Assembly (NCBI GenBank): GCA_963749515.1 | Contig: CAVVMR010000006.1 | Span: forward strand, 434,001 to 498,000 | Direction of reading: 5' to 3' | DNA: 64,000 bases | From: Gaiellasilicea sp963749515 | GTDB lineage: Bacteria > Actinomycetota > Thermoleophilia > Gaiellales > Gaiellaceae | Shown: in pieces, positions 24,596 to 31,761 of the stretch | How the letters are laid out: every line of letters starts with the position of its first letter | Position numbering within the stretch: the stretch's first letter is position 1 | Translations under genes and position numbers: made by a program | Notes under the pieces: generated by a model | What the model saw: only the letters and a program-made list of their open reading frames with translations | Database searches by the model: none | Told to the model about the DNA's origin: nothing

Positions 24596-26293
24596 AGACG
24601 CGAGGTGTGCCGGGGCGCCGCGACTGTCGAGCACTCCGAGGAAGGCTGCGACGACGGCGGGATCGAACTGCGTTCCCGAGCACGCCTGGAGCTCCCGGCG
24701 TGCGCTCTGGACCGATCGCGCCGCGGCGTAGGGCCGGTCCTGGGTCATCGCGCAGAAGGCGTCGGCGACGAGAACGATGCGAGAACCCAAGGGAATCTCT
24801 TCTCCGGCCAGGGAGTCCGGGTAGCCGTTCCCGTCCCATCGCTCGTGCGACGAGCGAACCAGTCCTGCGACGGGATCCAGCGAGGGAATTCCAGCCAGGA
24901 TGCGCTCGCCGATGACGCTGTGGCGGCGCACGAACTCCGCCTCCTCGTCGCTGAGCGGCCCCTCCTTGGTCAGGATCTGCGACGGGATTCCGACCTTCCC
25001 GATGTCGTGGAGCTCTGCAGCTCGCTCGATCACCCGGATGTCATCGGGCTCGAGGCCGAGCGCCTCGGCGCACGCGACGGAGAGGATCGCCACTTCTTCG
25101 AGATGGCTGCCAAGTCCGGGATGGCGCTCGTCGAGCATCCGGATGAGGGCACCGAACATCGCCTCCTCGGCGCTCGAGTGGCTGCCCACCTTGGCCGCGT
25201 ACAGTCGCGCATCCGCGAGACGCAGCGCCGCACTGGGGTCGGTCGCCTCCTGCGGCACCGCCACGGTGCCCGACTCGGAGGTGATGTGAAAGCCCTCGCC
25301 TTCGTCGCTCAGCGCGTCCCCCAGGAGCGCCTGTATCTCGCCGGCGGGCAGCTCCCCGTCGAAGAGAACGCAGAACTCGTCGCCGCCGAGCCGGGACGCG
25401 ATCCCGCGGCCATCGCACGCGGCGGCAAGCTTACGGCCGAGACGTCTCAGCAGCGCGTCGCCGGCAGGGTGTCCGAAGGTGTCGTTGTAGCGCTTGAAGC
25501 CGTTCAGATCGGCAAGCGCCAGCGTAAAGGTCCTGTTCTCGCCGACTCGGCTCTCGAGCTCCTCGAGCAGGGCACGGCGGTTTGGAAGTCCGGTCAACTC
25601 GTCGGTGCGCGCTTCCCGGGAGGTCGATTCGAGAGCGCCGCGCATCGTGGCCTCGGCGCGACGCCGGTAGAGGCTCAGGAGCCAGGCGCATGCCGCGACG
25701 CCTCCCAGCCCAAGTGGGATGAGTGCAAACGCCGTGCCTCGAACGGTGCGCTCGGTCGCGGTGACGGCGGCGAGCTTGGTGTTCAACAGCTCGGAGGGAT
25801 CCGAGTCGAGGTCGTTCAGAACGACCTGCAGCTCATTCAGGATGTTCTCCATCTCCTCCTCCGCCCCGGCCGTGCCGTCGCTGTCGAAGCCGGGAGGCCT
25901 GGCGACAAAGCGCTCGATCGTGGGCTTGAGCCGCGCGACGATGGGCTTGCTCTGCGCGGCGATCATCGACGCCTCGCGAACTCCGCCGTTCTCCATGCGG
26001 GTGAGTGCGTCGTCGAGCACGTCCTGCGCCCGGCGTAGCTTCGCCAGCTCGCTCGGGACGATCCGCTCCTCGAGGGCGTCGGTGCTGGTGTCGATGAGGC
26101 TCAGCGCCTGGACGGCCCGCAGGTGCCCCGACGTCTGGACGCCCGCCTGGGAGAGCCCGTCGGCCCCGTTCTGGGTGACGATCGAGGCCCACACCGCAAG
26201 CGCTCCGAGCGCAACGACGGCGAGCGACATGCCGAGCACGGCGATCCGGGAGAAGAGCTTCGAAGGCGAGGCGGGGTGCCGCGATTCGGTCAC
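24590..26293 (-). CDS. Membrane GGDEF / HD-GYP bifunctional c-di-GMP enzyme
   Basis: About 567 residues. One helix at 18-39, a helical extracytoplasmic sensor (40-185), a second helix (about 188-208), a GGDEF domain with intact GGDEF (303-307), then an HD-GYP domain with HD (429-430) and ERWDGNGYP (GYP 490-492). So it could both make and break cyclic di-GMP. The inhibitory RxxD site is absent (Asp and Gly occupy those two positions), so product feedback is not expected. GTG 26293 is chosen, just before the first helix. It reads toward speD, which has its own promoter. Confidence 0.92.
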   Translation of the reverse strand: MTESRHPASPSKLFSRIAVLGMSLAVVALGALAVWASIVTQNGADGLSQAGVQTSGHLRAVQALSLIDTSTDALEERIVPSELAKLRRAQDVLDDALTRMENGGVREASMIAAQSKPIVARLKPTIERFVARPPGFDSDGTAGAEEEMENILNELQVVLNDLDSDPSELLNTKLAAVTATERTVRGTAFALIPLGLGGVAACAWLLSLYRRRAEATMRGALESTSREARTDELTGLPNRRALLEELESRVGENRTFTLALADLNGFKRYNDTFGHPAGDALLRRLGRKLAAACDGRGIASRLGGDEFCVLFDGELPAGEIQALLGDALSDEGEGFHITSESGTVAVPQEATDPSAALRLADARLYAAKVGSHSSAEEAMFGALIRMLDERHPGLGSHLEEVAILSVACAEALGLEPDDIRVIERAAELHDIGKVGIPSQILTKEGPLSDEEAEFVRRHSVIGERILAGIPSLDPVAGLVRSSHERWDGNGYPDSLAGEEIPLGSRIVLVADAFCAMTQDRPYAAARSVQSARRELQACSGTQFDPAVVAAFLGVLDSRGAPAHLASA

Positions 26294-26348
26294 GTCCGGT
26301 TGTTCGGCCGGTAGGCCCGAAATGTGAGCGAGCGATCTTCCGGGCTCC

Positions 26349-26388
26349 TCCTGAAGTCGCAGACGAAGCCCCATCTTGCGCCCGATGC
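26349..26388. promoter_or_regulatory. 40-bp regulatory element, copy A
   Basis: This 40-base stretch (beginning TCCTGAAGTC, ending CGCCCGATGC) matches 28171-28210 at 35 of 40 positions. It ends 31 bases before the histidine-kinase GTG, exactly the distance seen for copy B and the ABC operon. It probably binds the response regulator encoded by the same operon, giving autoregulation. A 7-base TGAAGTC motif is repeated with a 12-base period, perfectly in copy B and partly here. Confidence 0.7.
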
Positions 26389-26419
26389 GGCATCCGGCCG
26401 TGTCCGGCACGATCCAACC

Positions 26420-27517
26420 GTGCGCCGCCCCTCTCGCGCCCGACGTCAGCGGTTCTTCGACATCGCGATCCCGCTCGCCGTCGGCGGGGTCCTCCTCCTG
26501 GTCCTGCTGGATCCCACCGTGGAGGGGGGCGATCTGAAGCGGCTGGGGCTCGTTCTCGCCCTCGTCCAGGCCGTCGCCCTCTGGTGGCGGCGGGTGCATC
26601 CGGAGCGGGTGCTGGCGATCGCGCTCGTCGGCGGGCTCGGCATTCAGCTGGTCGCGGCGGACGGCCTCTTCCCCTATGCCGCGCTGTTCGCGCTCGGCTC
26701 GCTCGCGGCTCTGCGACCGCCGCGCGTGTCGTTGCCTGCGCTCCTCGCGGTGCTGGCTCTCGCGGCGACGAACTTCTTCACGGCGACGGTCGAGGACACG
26801 TTGTTTGCGATCGTCGTCGTCCTTGCCGCCTGGGCATTCGGCGAGGTAGCGCGCAACCGGCGGGCCACGATCGAGGAGGCGATGCGCCGGGCGGCGAGCG
26901 AGGAGCAGGCGCGCATCGCACGCGAGCTGCACGACGTGATCGCACACAGCGTCTCGGTGATCGTCGTGCAGGCCGCGGCGGCCGGCGAGGTCTTCGAGAC
27001 CCAACCCGACCAGGCGCGCGCCGCGCTGCAGTCGATCGAGACTGCCGGGCGCGACGCCCTGCGGGAGCTGCGACTGTTGCTCGCTGCGGTCCGCCCGGGC
27101 GCGGACGCCGATTCGACGCAGCCGCAGCCCGGGCTCGACCGTCTGGACGAGCTGGCCGAGCCGCTACGCGCTGCGGGTCTCGCCGTGGAGGTGCGCAGGG
27201 AAGGCTTGAAGCGGACCGTCCCGGCGGGCGTCGACCTCTCCGCATACCGGATCGTCCAGGAGGCGCTGACGAACACCCTTCGGCATGCGGACGCCACGCG
27301 TGCCGACGTGACCGTCCGCCTCGGCTCGGACCTGCTGGAACTGGATGTCCTCGACGACGGCCGCGGCGTCGCCGGCGAGCAGGGCGACGGCAGCGGGCGC
27401 GGCCTCGCGGGCATGCGCGAACGAGCGTCGATGCTCGGCGGCACGCTCGAGGCCGGCCCGGCCGGGCGTGGCGGCTACCGGATTCATGCGCGTCTGCCGC
27501 TGGAGGCGGTGGAATGA
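26420..27517 (+). CDS. HisKA_3-type sensor histidine kinase
   Basis: 365 residues. Four to five membrane helices in the first 150 residues, a short linker, the phospho-acceptor His in ARIARELHDVIAHSVSVIVVQ, and an HATPase domain with IVQEALTNTLRHADA and GRGLAGMRERASMLGG. It lacks a sizeable external sensor, like kinases that sense membrane stress through their helices or an associated transporter. GTG 26420 is chosen because the 40-bp element upstream is then at the same distance as in the ABC operon; the longer frame from 26324 would read through that element. Confidence 0.93.
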   Translation: MRRPSRARRQRFFDIAIPLAVGGVLLLVLLDPTVEGGDLKRLGLVLALVQAVALWWRRVHPERVLAIALVGGLGIQLVAADGLFPYAALFALGSLAALRPPRVSLPALLAVLALAATNFFTATVEDTLFAIVVVLAAWAFGEVARNRRATIEEAMRRAASEEQARIARELHDVIAHSVSVIVVQAAAAGEVFETQPDQARAALQSIETAGRDALRELRLLLAAVRPGADADSTQPQPGLDRLDELAEPLRAAGLAVEVRREGLKRTVPAGVDLSAYRIVQEALTNTLRHADATRADVTVRLGSDLLELDVLDDGRGVAGEQGDGSGRGLAGMRERASMLGGTLEAGPAGRGGYRIHARLPLEAVE

Positions 27518-28176
27518 GCATTCGTGTCCTGCTGGCCGACGACCAGGCGCTCGTTCGCGGCGGCTTCCGGATGATCGTGGACGCGAAGGAGGACCTCGAG
27601 GTAGTGGGGGAAGCCGAGGACGGCGCCGAGGCGGCGGCACTGGCGGAGCTGCACCGGCCCGACGTCGTGTTGATGGACGTGCGCATGCCGGGCGTGGACG
27701 GGATCGAGGCGACGCGGCGGATCGTCTCCTCCGGCAACGCCGCTCGCATCATCGTTCTGACCACGTTCGACGCCGACGAGTACGTGTTCGCCGCGCTGCG
27801 CGCCGGGGCGAGTGGGTTCCTGCTCAAGGACGTCCGGCCCGCTGATCTGGTGGACGCGATCCGCATCGTCGCGCAGGGGGAAGCGCTGCTGGCGCCGACG
27901 GTGACGCGCCGGTTGCTCGATCGCTTCGCCCGTGAGCTCCCTGAACCGGATCCGGCAATGCCCGACCTCGCCGGGCTGACCGAACGCGAGCTCGAAGTGC
28001 TGCGCCTTGTCGCCCTGGCGCTGTCGAACTCCGAGATCGCGGCCAAGCTCGTCGTCACGGAGGCGACGGTGAAGACGCACGTCTCCTCGGTGCTGCGCAA
28101 GCTCCAGCTCCGCGACCGCGTCCAGGCGGTCGTGCTCGCCTACGATCTCGGGCTCGTGCGCCCGCGCTCATCCTGA
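27514..28176 (+). CDS. NarL/LuxR-family response regulator
   Basis: 220 residues. Receiver with D55 (VVLMDVRMPG) and the Lys in FLLKDVRPAD; LuxR-type helix-turn-helix at the C-terminus (LTERELEVLRLVALALSNSEIAAKLVV, then VKTHVSSVLRKLQL). The ATG overlaps the kinase stop (ATGA). It very likely binds the 40-bp element found before the kinase and before the ABC genes; copy B begins within its last codons. Confidence 0.95.
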   Translation: MSIRVLLADDQALVRGGFRMIVDAKEDLEVVGEAEDGAEAAALAELHRPDVVLMDVRMPGVDGIEATRRIVSSGNAARIIVLTTFDADEYVFAALRAGASGFLLKDVRPADLVDAIRIVAQGEALLAPTVTRRLLDRFARELPEPDPAMPDLAGLTERELEVLRLVALALSNSEIAAKLVVTEATVKTHVSSVLRKLQLRDRVQAVVLAYDLGLVRPRSS

Positions 28177-28210
28177 AGTCGGAGATGAAGTCCCAACTCG
28201 CGCCCGATGC
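28171..28210. promoter_or_regulatory. 40-bp regulatory element, copy B
   Basis: Near-identical to 26349-26388 (35/40). It contains TGAAGTC twice (28174-28180 and 28186-28192). It overlaps the stop codon of the response regulator, so selection for regulation rather than coding is likely. It sits 31 bases before the ATG of the ABC operon. Confidence 0.75.
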
Positions 28211-28229
28211 ACGCGGCGAGCGCTGCACG

Positions 28230-28241
28230 TAGCGTCAGAGT
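28230..28241 (+). promoter_or_regulatory. -10 element placed for a leaderless start of the ABC operon
   Basis: TAGCGT (28230-28235) ends six bases before ATG 28242 and no ribosome-binding site is present. That spacing puts the transcription start at the A of the ATG, the usual geometry of leaderless actinobacterial genes. The equivalent position before the kinase GTG reads CACGAT, a weaker match. Confidence 0.5.
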
Positions 28242-29168
28242 ATGAGCGAGCTTCCGCAAGCCACGGATTCCGGCGTCGTCTCGGCGCGAGGGGTCGTGAA
28301 GCGCTACGGCAAGACGATGGCCCTCGCCGGCCTCGACGCGGAGATCGGTCCCGGCATCACCGGCCTGCTCGGCTCGAACGGTGCCGGCAAGACAACATTC
28401 ATCTCGGTCCTCCTCGGGCTTCGCGCCCGTGACGAGGGCGAGCTGACCGTGCTGGGCCACGATCCCGCGACGGCCGGCCTCGAGCTGAGAGCGCGCATCG
28501 GCTATGCACCGGAGCACCACGACCTCCCGGCGGAGCTGGCGGCGACCGATCTCGTCCGGCACCTGGCCGAGATGCACCTGCTGCCCCATCGCGCGGCCGT
28601 GCAGCGCGCCAACGACGCGCTCTGGCTGGTCGGCCTCGGCGAGGAGCGCTTCCGCCCGGTCGGGACGATGTCCACCGGACAGCGGCAGCGCGTCAAGCTC
28701 GCCTCGGCGATCGCGCACGATCCCGAGCTCGTGCTCCTCGACGAGCCGACCGACGGCCTCGACCCGATGCAGCGCACGGAGATGCTCGATCTCATCCGCC
28801 GCATCGGCACCGAGTTCGGGATGCACATCATCGTCTCGTCCCACCACCTCGAGGAGGTGGAACGGATCTGCGACGGAGTCGTGATCGTCGAAGGGGGCGA
28901 GGTCGTGCACGCGGGGACGCTCGCTGACGTTCGGCGGGGGCCGGCCGGGATCGTGGTCGAGGTGGACGGGCGAGTCGACGAGCTGGCCTCCATCCTGAGC
29001 GCGCGTGGCCTCACGGTGACCGTGGACGGCGGGGTGCTCCTGCTCGACGGTCACGACGACGTGTACGACGCCGTGCGCGACGCGGTCGCCGACCTCGAGG
29101 TCGGGCTGCGGCGGCTTGGGCCGCGCGGACGGACGCTCGAGGACGTCTACCTGGGGGCGGGAACATGA
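28242..29168 (+). CDS. ABC-2 exporter ATPase (first)
   Basis: 308 residues. Walker A GSNGAGKTT (about 44-52), signature MSTGQRQR, Walker B LVLLDEPTDGLDP, and the switch His in IVSSHHLEEVERI. A C-terminal 80-residue extension follows, typical of ABC-2 drug or bacitracin-type exporters. Head of a four-gene unit with every junction overlapping by 4 bases; pairs with the permease at 29165. Predicted to be controlled by the adjacent two-component system. Confidence 0.93.
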   Translation: MSELPQATDSGVVSARGVVKRYGKTMALAGLDAEIGPGITGLLGSNGAGKTTFISVLLGLRARDEGELTVLGHDPATAGLELRARIGYAPEHHDLPAELAATDLVRHLAEMHLLPHRAAVQRANDALWLVGLGEERFRPVGTMSTGQRQRVKLASAIAHDPELVLLDEPTDGLDPMQRTEMLDLIRRIGTEFGMHIIVSSHHLEEVERICDGVVIVEGGEVVHAGTLADVRRGPAGIVVEVDGRVDELASILSARGLTVTVDGGVLLLDGHDDVYDAVRDAVADLEVGLRRLGPRGRTLEDVYLGAGT

Positions 29169-30040
29169 CCGGGCAGGACGCGCAGCTCTTCGACCTCGGC
29201 TACCGCCGCTACGACGGCCCTCGCGAGCGTCCGGACCGGGCGATCCTGACGCTGGCGGTGTTCACGATGAAGCGCGTACTCGGACTGGGCCGGGGCGGCC
29301 GGCACAAGGTGCTGCCCGCGATCACGCTCGTGATCGCGTTCCTTCCGGCCTTCATCTCGGTGGCGGTGGCGTCGATCGTCGACGCGATCCAGCCCGACGA
29401 CCTGATCACGTACGGCGACTACATGTTCTTCATCGGCAGCGCGCTCGCCCTCTTTGCCGCCCTCGTTGCCCCCGAGGCGCTCTGCCCGGACCGGCGAACG
29501 GGAATGCTCGGCCTCTATCTCGCCGGGCCGCTCGACCGCAACCGCTATCTCCTCGCCAAGGCGATCGGCGTCGTCGCCGTCATGCTCCTGATCACCGTCG
29601 GCCCCTTGCTCTTCATGCTCGCCGCGTACGTCCTTGCCGGCCTTGGTCCTTCGGCCGGCGAGACACCGGAGCTCCTGCTGCAGATCCTGGCGACAGGGAT
29701 CGCGACGGCGCTGCTCTATGCAGCCCTCGCGATGGCGGTCTCGAGCTTTACGACCCGGCGGGCCGCAGCTGCCGTCGGCGTCGTGCTGGCGCTGTCCGTG
29801 CCGGTCAGCGTCGTCCGGACGGCGATCGAGAGCACCGACGCGCCGAACGAGCTCGACCTGTTCAGCCTCCCGTTCGTCGCGGCCGATCTCGCGTACCGGA
29901 TCTTCGGCGACGAGCCCGACGACAACGCGCCGGTCGAGGCGCTAGCCACGTGGGTCGTCACGGCCGGGCTGGGCGCGGGGGTCGCGTTGGGATTCCTCGT
30001 GTGCTGGTTCAGGTACCGGCGGATCGAGGGATTCCGGTGA
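29165..30040 (+). CDS. ABC-2 exporter permease (first)
   Basis: 291 residues, six hydrophobic segments. It begins with a cytoplasmic DLGYRRYDGPRE motif, common in ABC-2 permeases paired with this ATPase type. The centre has LCPDRRTGMLGLYLAGPLDRNRYLLAK, the usual loop before helix 3. It overlaps both neighbours by 4 bases. The cargo is unknown. Confidence 0.9.
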   Translation: MTGQDAQLFDLGYRRYDGPRERPDRAILTLAVFTMKRVLGLGRGGRHKVLPAITLVIAFLPAFISVAVASIVDAIQPDDLITYGDYMFFIGSALALFAALVAPEALCPDRRTGMLGLYLAGPLDRNRYLLAKAIGVVAVMLLITVGPLLFMLAAYVLAGLGPSAGETPELLLQILATGIATALLYAALAMAVSSFTTRRAAAAVGVVLALSVPVSVVRTAIESTDAPNELDLFSLPFVAADLAYRIFGDEPDDNAPVEALATWVVTAGLGAGVALGFLVCWFRYRRIEGFR

Positions 30041-30963
30041 GCGCCGTCGAGCCGCGCGTGGTCGCCGAGGGAGTCTCGAAGTGGTTCGGCCCGCTCGTCG
30101 CCGTCTCGGATGTCAGCTTCGACGTCGGTCCGGGGGTGACCGCGCTGCTCGGCCCGAACGGCGCCGGGAAGTCCACCATGTTCCGCATGCTCTGCGGGCT
30201 GGCGCAGCCTTCGAAGGGCACCGTCCGCGTCATCGGCCGCGATCCGCGGACCGATACGGGCGTGACACGCCTGATCGGCCTCGTCCCGCAGCAGGAGAGC
30301 GTCTTCGAGTCGTTGAGCGCATGCGAGTTCGTCGCGCTCTCGGCCCGGCTGCACGGGCTCGGCGATCCCGAGGCCGCTGCGACCTCCGCGCTCGAAGCGG
30401 TCGGTCTCGACCCCGCTGACAGGCGGCGTCTCCCGACCTACTCGAAGGGAATGCGGCAGCGCGTGAAGGTGGCGCAGGCGATCGTCCACGACCCGGCCGT
30501 GCTCATCCTCGACGAGCCGCTGACCGGCCTCGATCCACGCCAGCGCGCAGACCTCGTCGCGCTCTTCCGGCGGCTCGGGAGCGAGGGGCGCTGTGTGATC
30601 GTCTCCAGCCACGTGCTCGACGAGGTGGAGCGGCTCGGCTCGCAGGTTCTCGTCATGTCGCAGGGCCGGCTCGCCGCCACCGGCGACTTTCGGGAGCTGC
30701 GGGCGCTGATGGACGACCGGCCGATGCGGATCCGGGTGCGCACCGACCGTCCCCGCGAGCTCGCGGCTGCACTGCTCGAAGCCGGCACCGCCGTGGGCGT
30801 GCGGCTCGACGGCGAGCAGGTGCTCGAGCTGGACACGACGGACGCCCGCGCGCTGTCCCACGCGCTCGCATCGGTTGCACGCGAACGGAACGCACGCCTG
30901 TTCGAGGTGCTCCCGCTCGACGCGGATCTGGAAGGCGTGTTCCGCTACGTGGTGCAGCGATGA
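30037..30963 (+). CDS. ABC-2 exporter ATPase (second)
   Basis: 308 residues. Walker A GPNGAGKST (39-47), signature YSKGMRQR, Walker B AVLILDEPLTGLDP, and switch His in IVSSHVLDEVERL. Distinct from the first ATPase in signature and C-terminus, so the operon encodes two ATPase-permease pairs. The GTG start overlaps the preceding stop. Confidence 0.93.
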   Translation: MSAVEPRVVAEGVSKWFGPLVAVSDVSFDVGPGVTALLGPNGAGKSTMFRMLCGLAQPSKGTVRVIGRDPRTDTGVTRLIGLVPQQESVFESLSACEFVALSARLHGLGDPEAAATSALEAVGLDPADRRRLPTYSKGMRQRVKVAQAIVHDPAVLILDEPLTGLDPRQRADLVALFRRLGSEGRCVIVSSHVLDEVERLGSQVLVMSQGRLAATGDFRELRALMDDRPMRIRVRTDRPRELAAALLEAGTAVGVRLDGEQVLELDTTDARALSHALASVARERNARLFEVLPLDADLEGVFRYVVQR

Positions 30964-31709
30964 GCGTCGTCGAGGTCGCAGCGGCGGAGGCCCGCCCCGG
31001 CGCGCTCGTCTCGCTGCTCGCGCTCTATCGGGTGCTGCTGCGCATGCAGATCACGGTCACGCGACTGCTCGGCATCGCCGCCCTCGGCGCGCTGTCCGTC
31101 CTGATCGGGCTCTTCACCCGCTGGGACGACAACCCGGCCGAGGCCGCCGCGGACGTGGTGGCGACCTACGGGCTCGGAATCCTCGTCCCGTTCGCCGCGC
31201 TCTGGCTCGGCACGTCGGCGATCGGAGATCTCGTCGACGACCGGCTCCTCGTGTACCTCTGGCTGAAGCCCGTGGCGCGCTGGCAGCTTCCCGCCGCGGC
31301 CGTGCTCGCGACCGCGAGCGTGGTCGTGCCGCTGACAGCGATCCCACTCGCGGTCTCGACTCTCGCAGCCGGCGCGGGGGACGTCGCTCCGGCGGCCTTC
31401 CTCGCCGGCTCGCTTGCCGCCGTCGCCTACGCCGGGCTGTTCGCCGCCGCGGGAATCGCGTTGCGCCGCGCCGTCTGGTGGGGACTCGCCTTCGTCCTCC
31501 TCTGGGAGAACGTCGTCGCCCACACGGTCGACGGCGCGGCCCGCTTCACCGTCAGCGGGTGGGCGTCGTCGATTCTCGGCCTTGCGCCCGACGTCGACGT
31601 GGCACACCAGGCCGGCTCCGCGGCGGCTGCGTTCGTCGTCCTCGCTGCGATCGCCGTCGTGAGCTGGCTGCTCGCGACGTGGCGCTACAAGCGCGCCGAC
31701 GTGGACTGA
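30960..31709 (+). CDS. ABC-2 exporter permease (second)
   Basis: 249 residues with about six hydrophobic segments; little soluble sequence. LWLGTSAIGDLVDDRLLVYLWLKPVARWQL corresponds to the cytoplasmic loop that contacts the ATPase. ATGA overlap with the second ATPase. Last gene of the unit starting at 28242. Confidence 0.88.
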   Translation: MSVVEVAAAEARPGALVSLLALYRVLLRMQITVTRLLGIAALGALSVLIGLFTRWDDNPAEAAADVVATYGLGILVPFAALWLGTSAIGDLVDDRLLVYLWLKPVARWQLPAAAVLATASVVVPLTAIPLAVSTLAAGAGDVAPAAFLAGSLAAVAYAGLFAAAGIALRRAVWWGLAFVLLWENVVAHTVDGAARFTVSGWASSILGLAPDVDVAHQAGSAAAAFVVLAAIAVVSWLLATWRYKRADVD

Positions 31710-31761
31710 CCTCGGTCCTCGGCGGGATTGAGAAGGCGTCGCGGGCGCGCTCTCGCGCATC

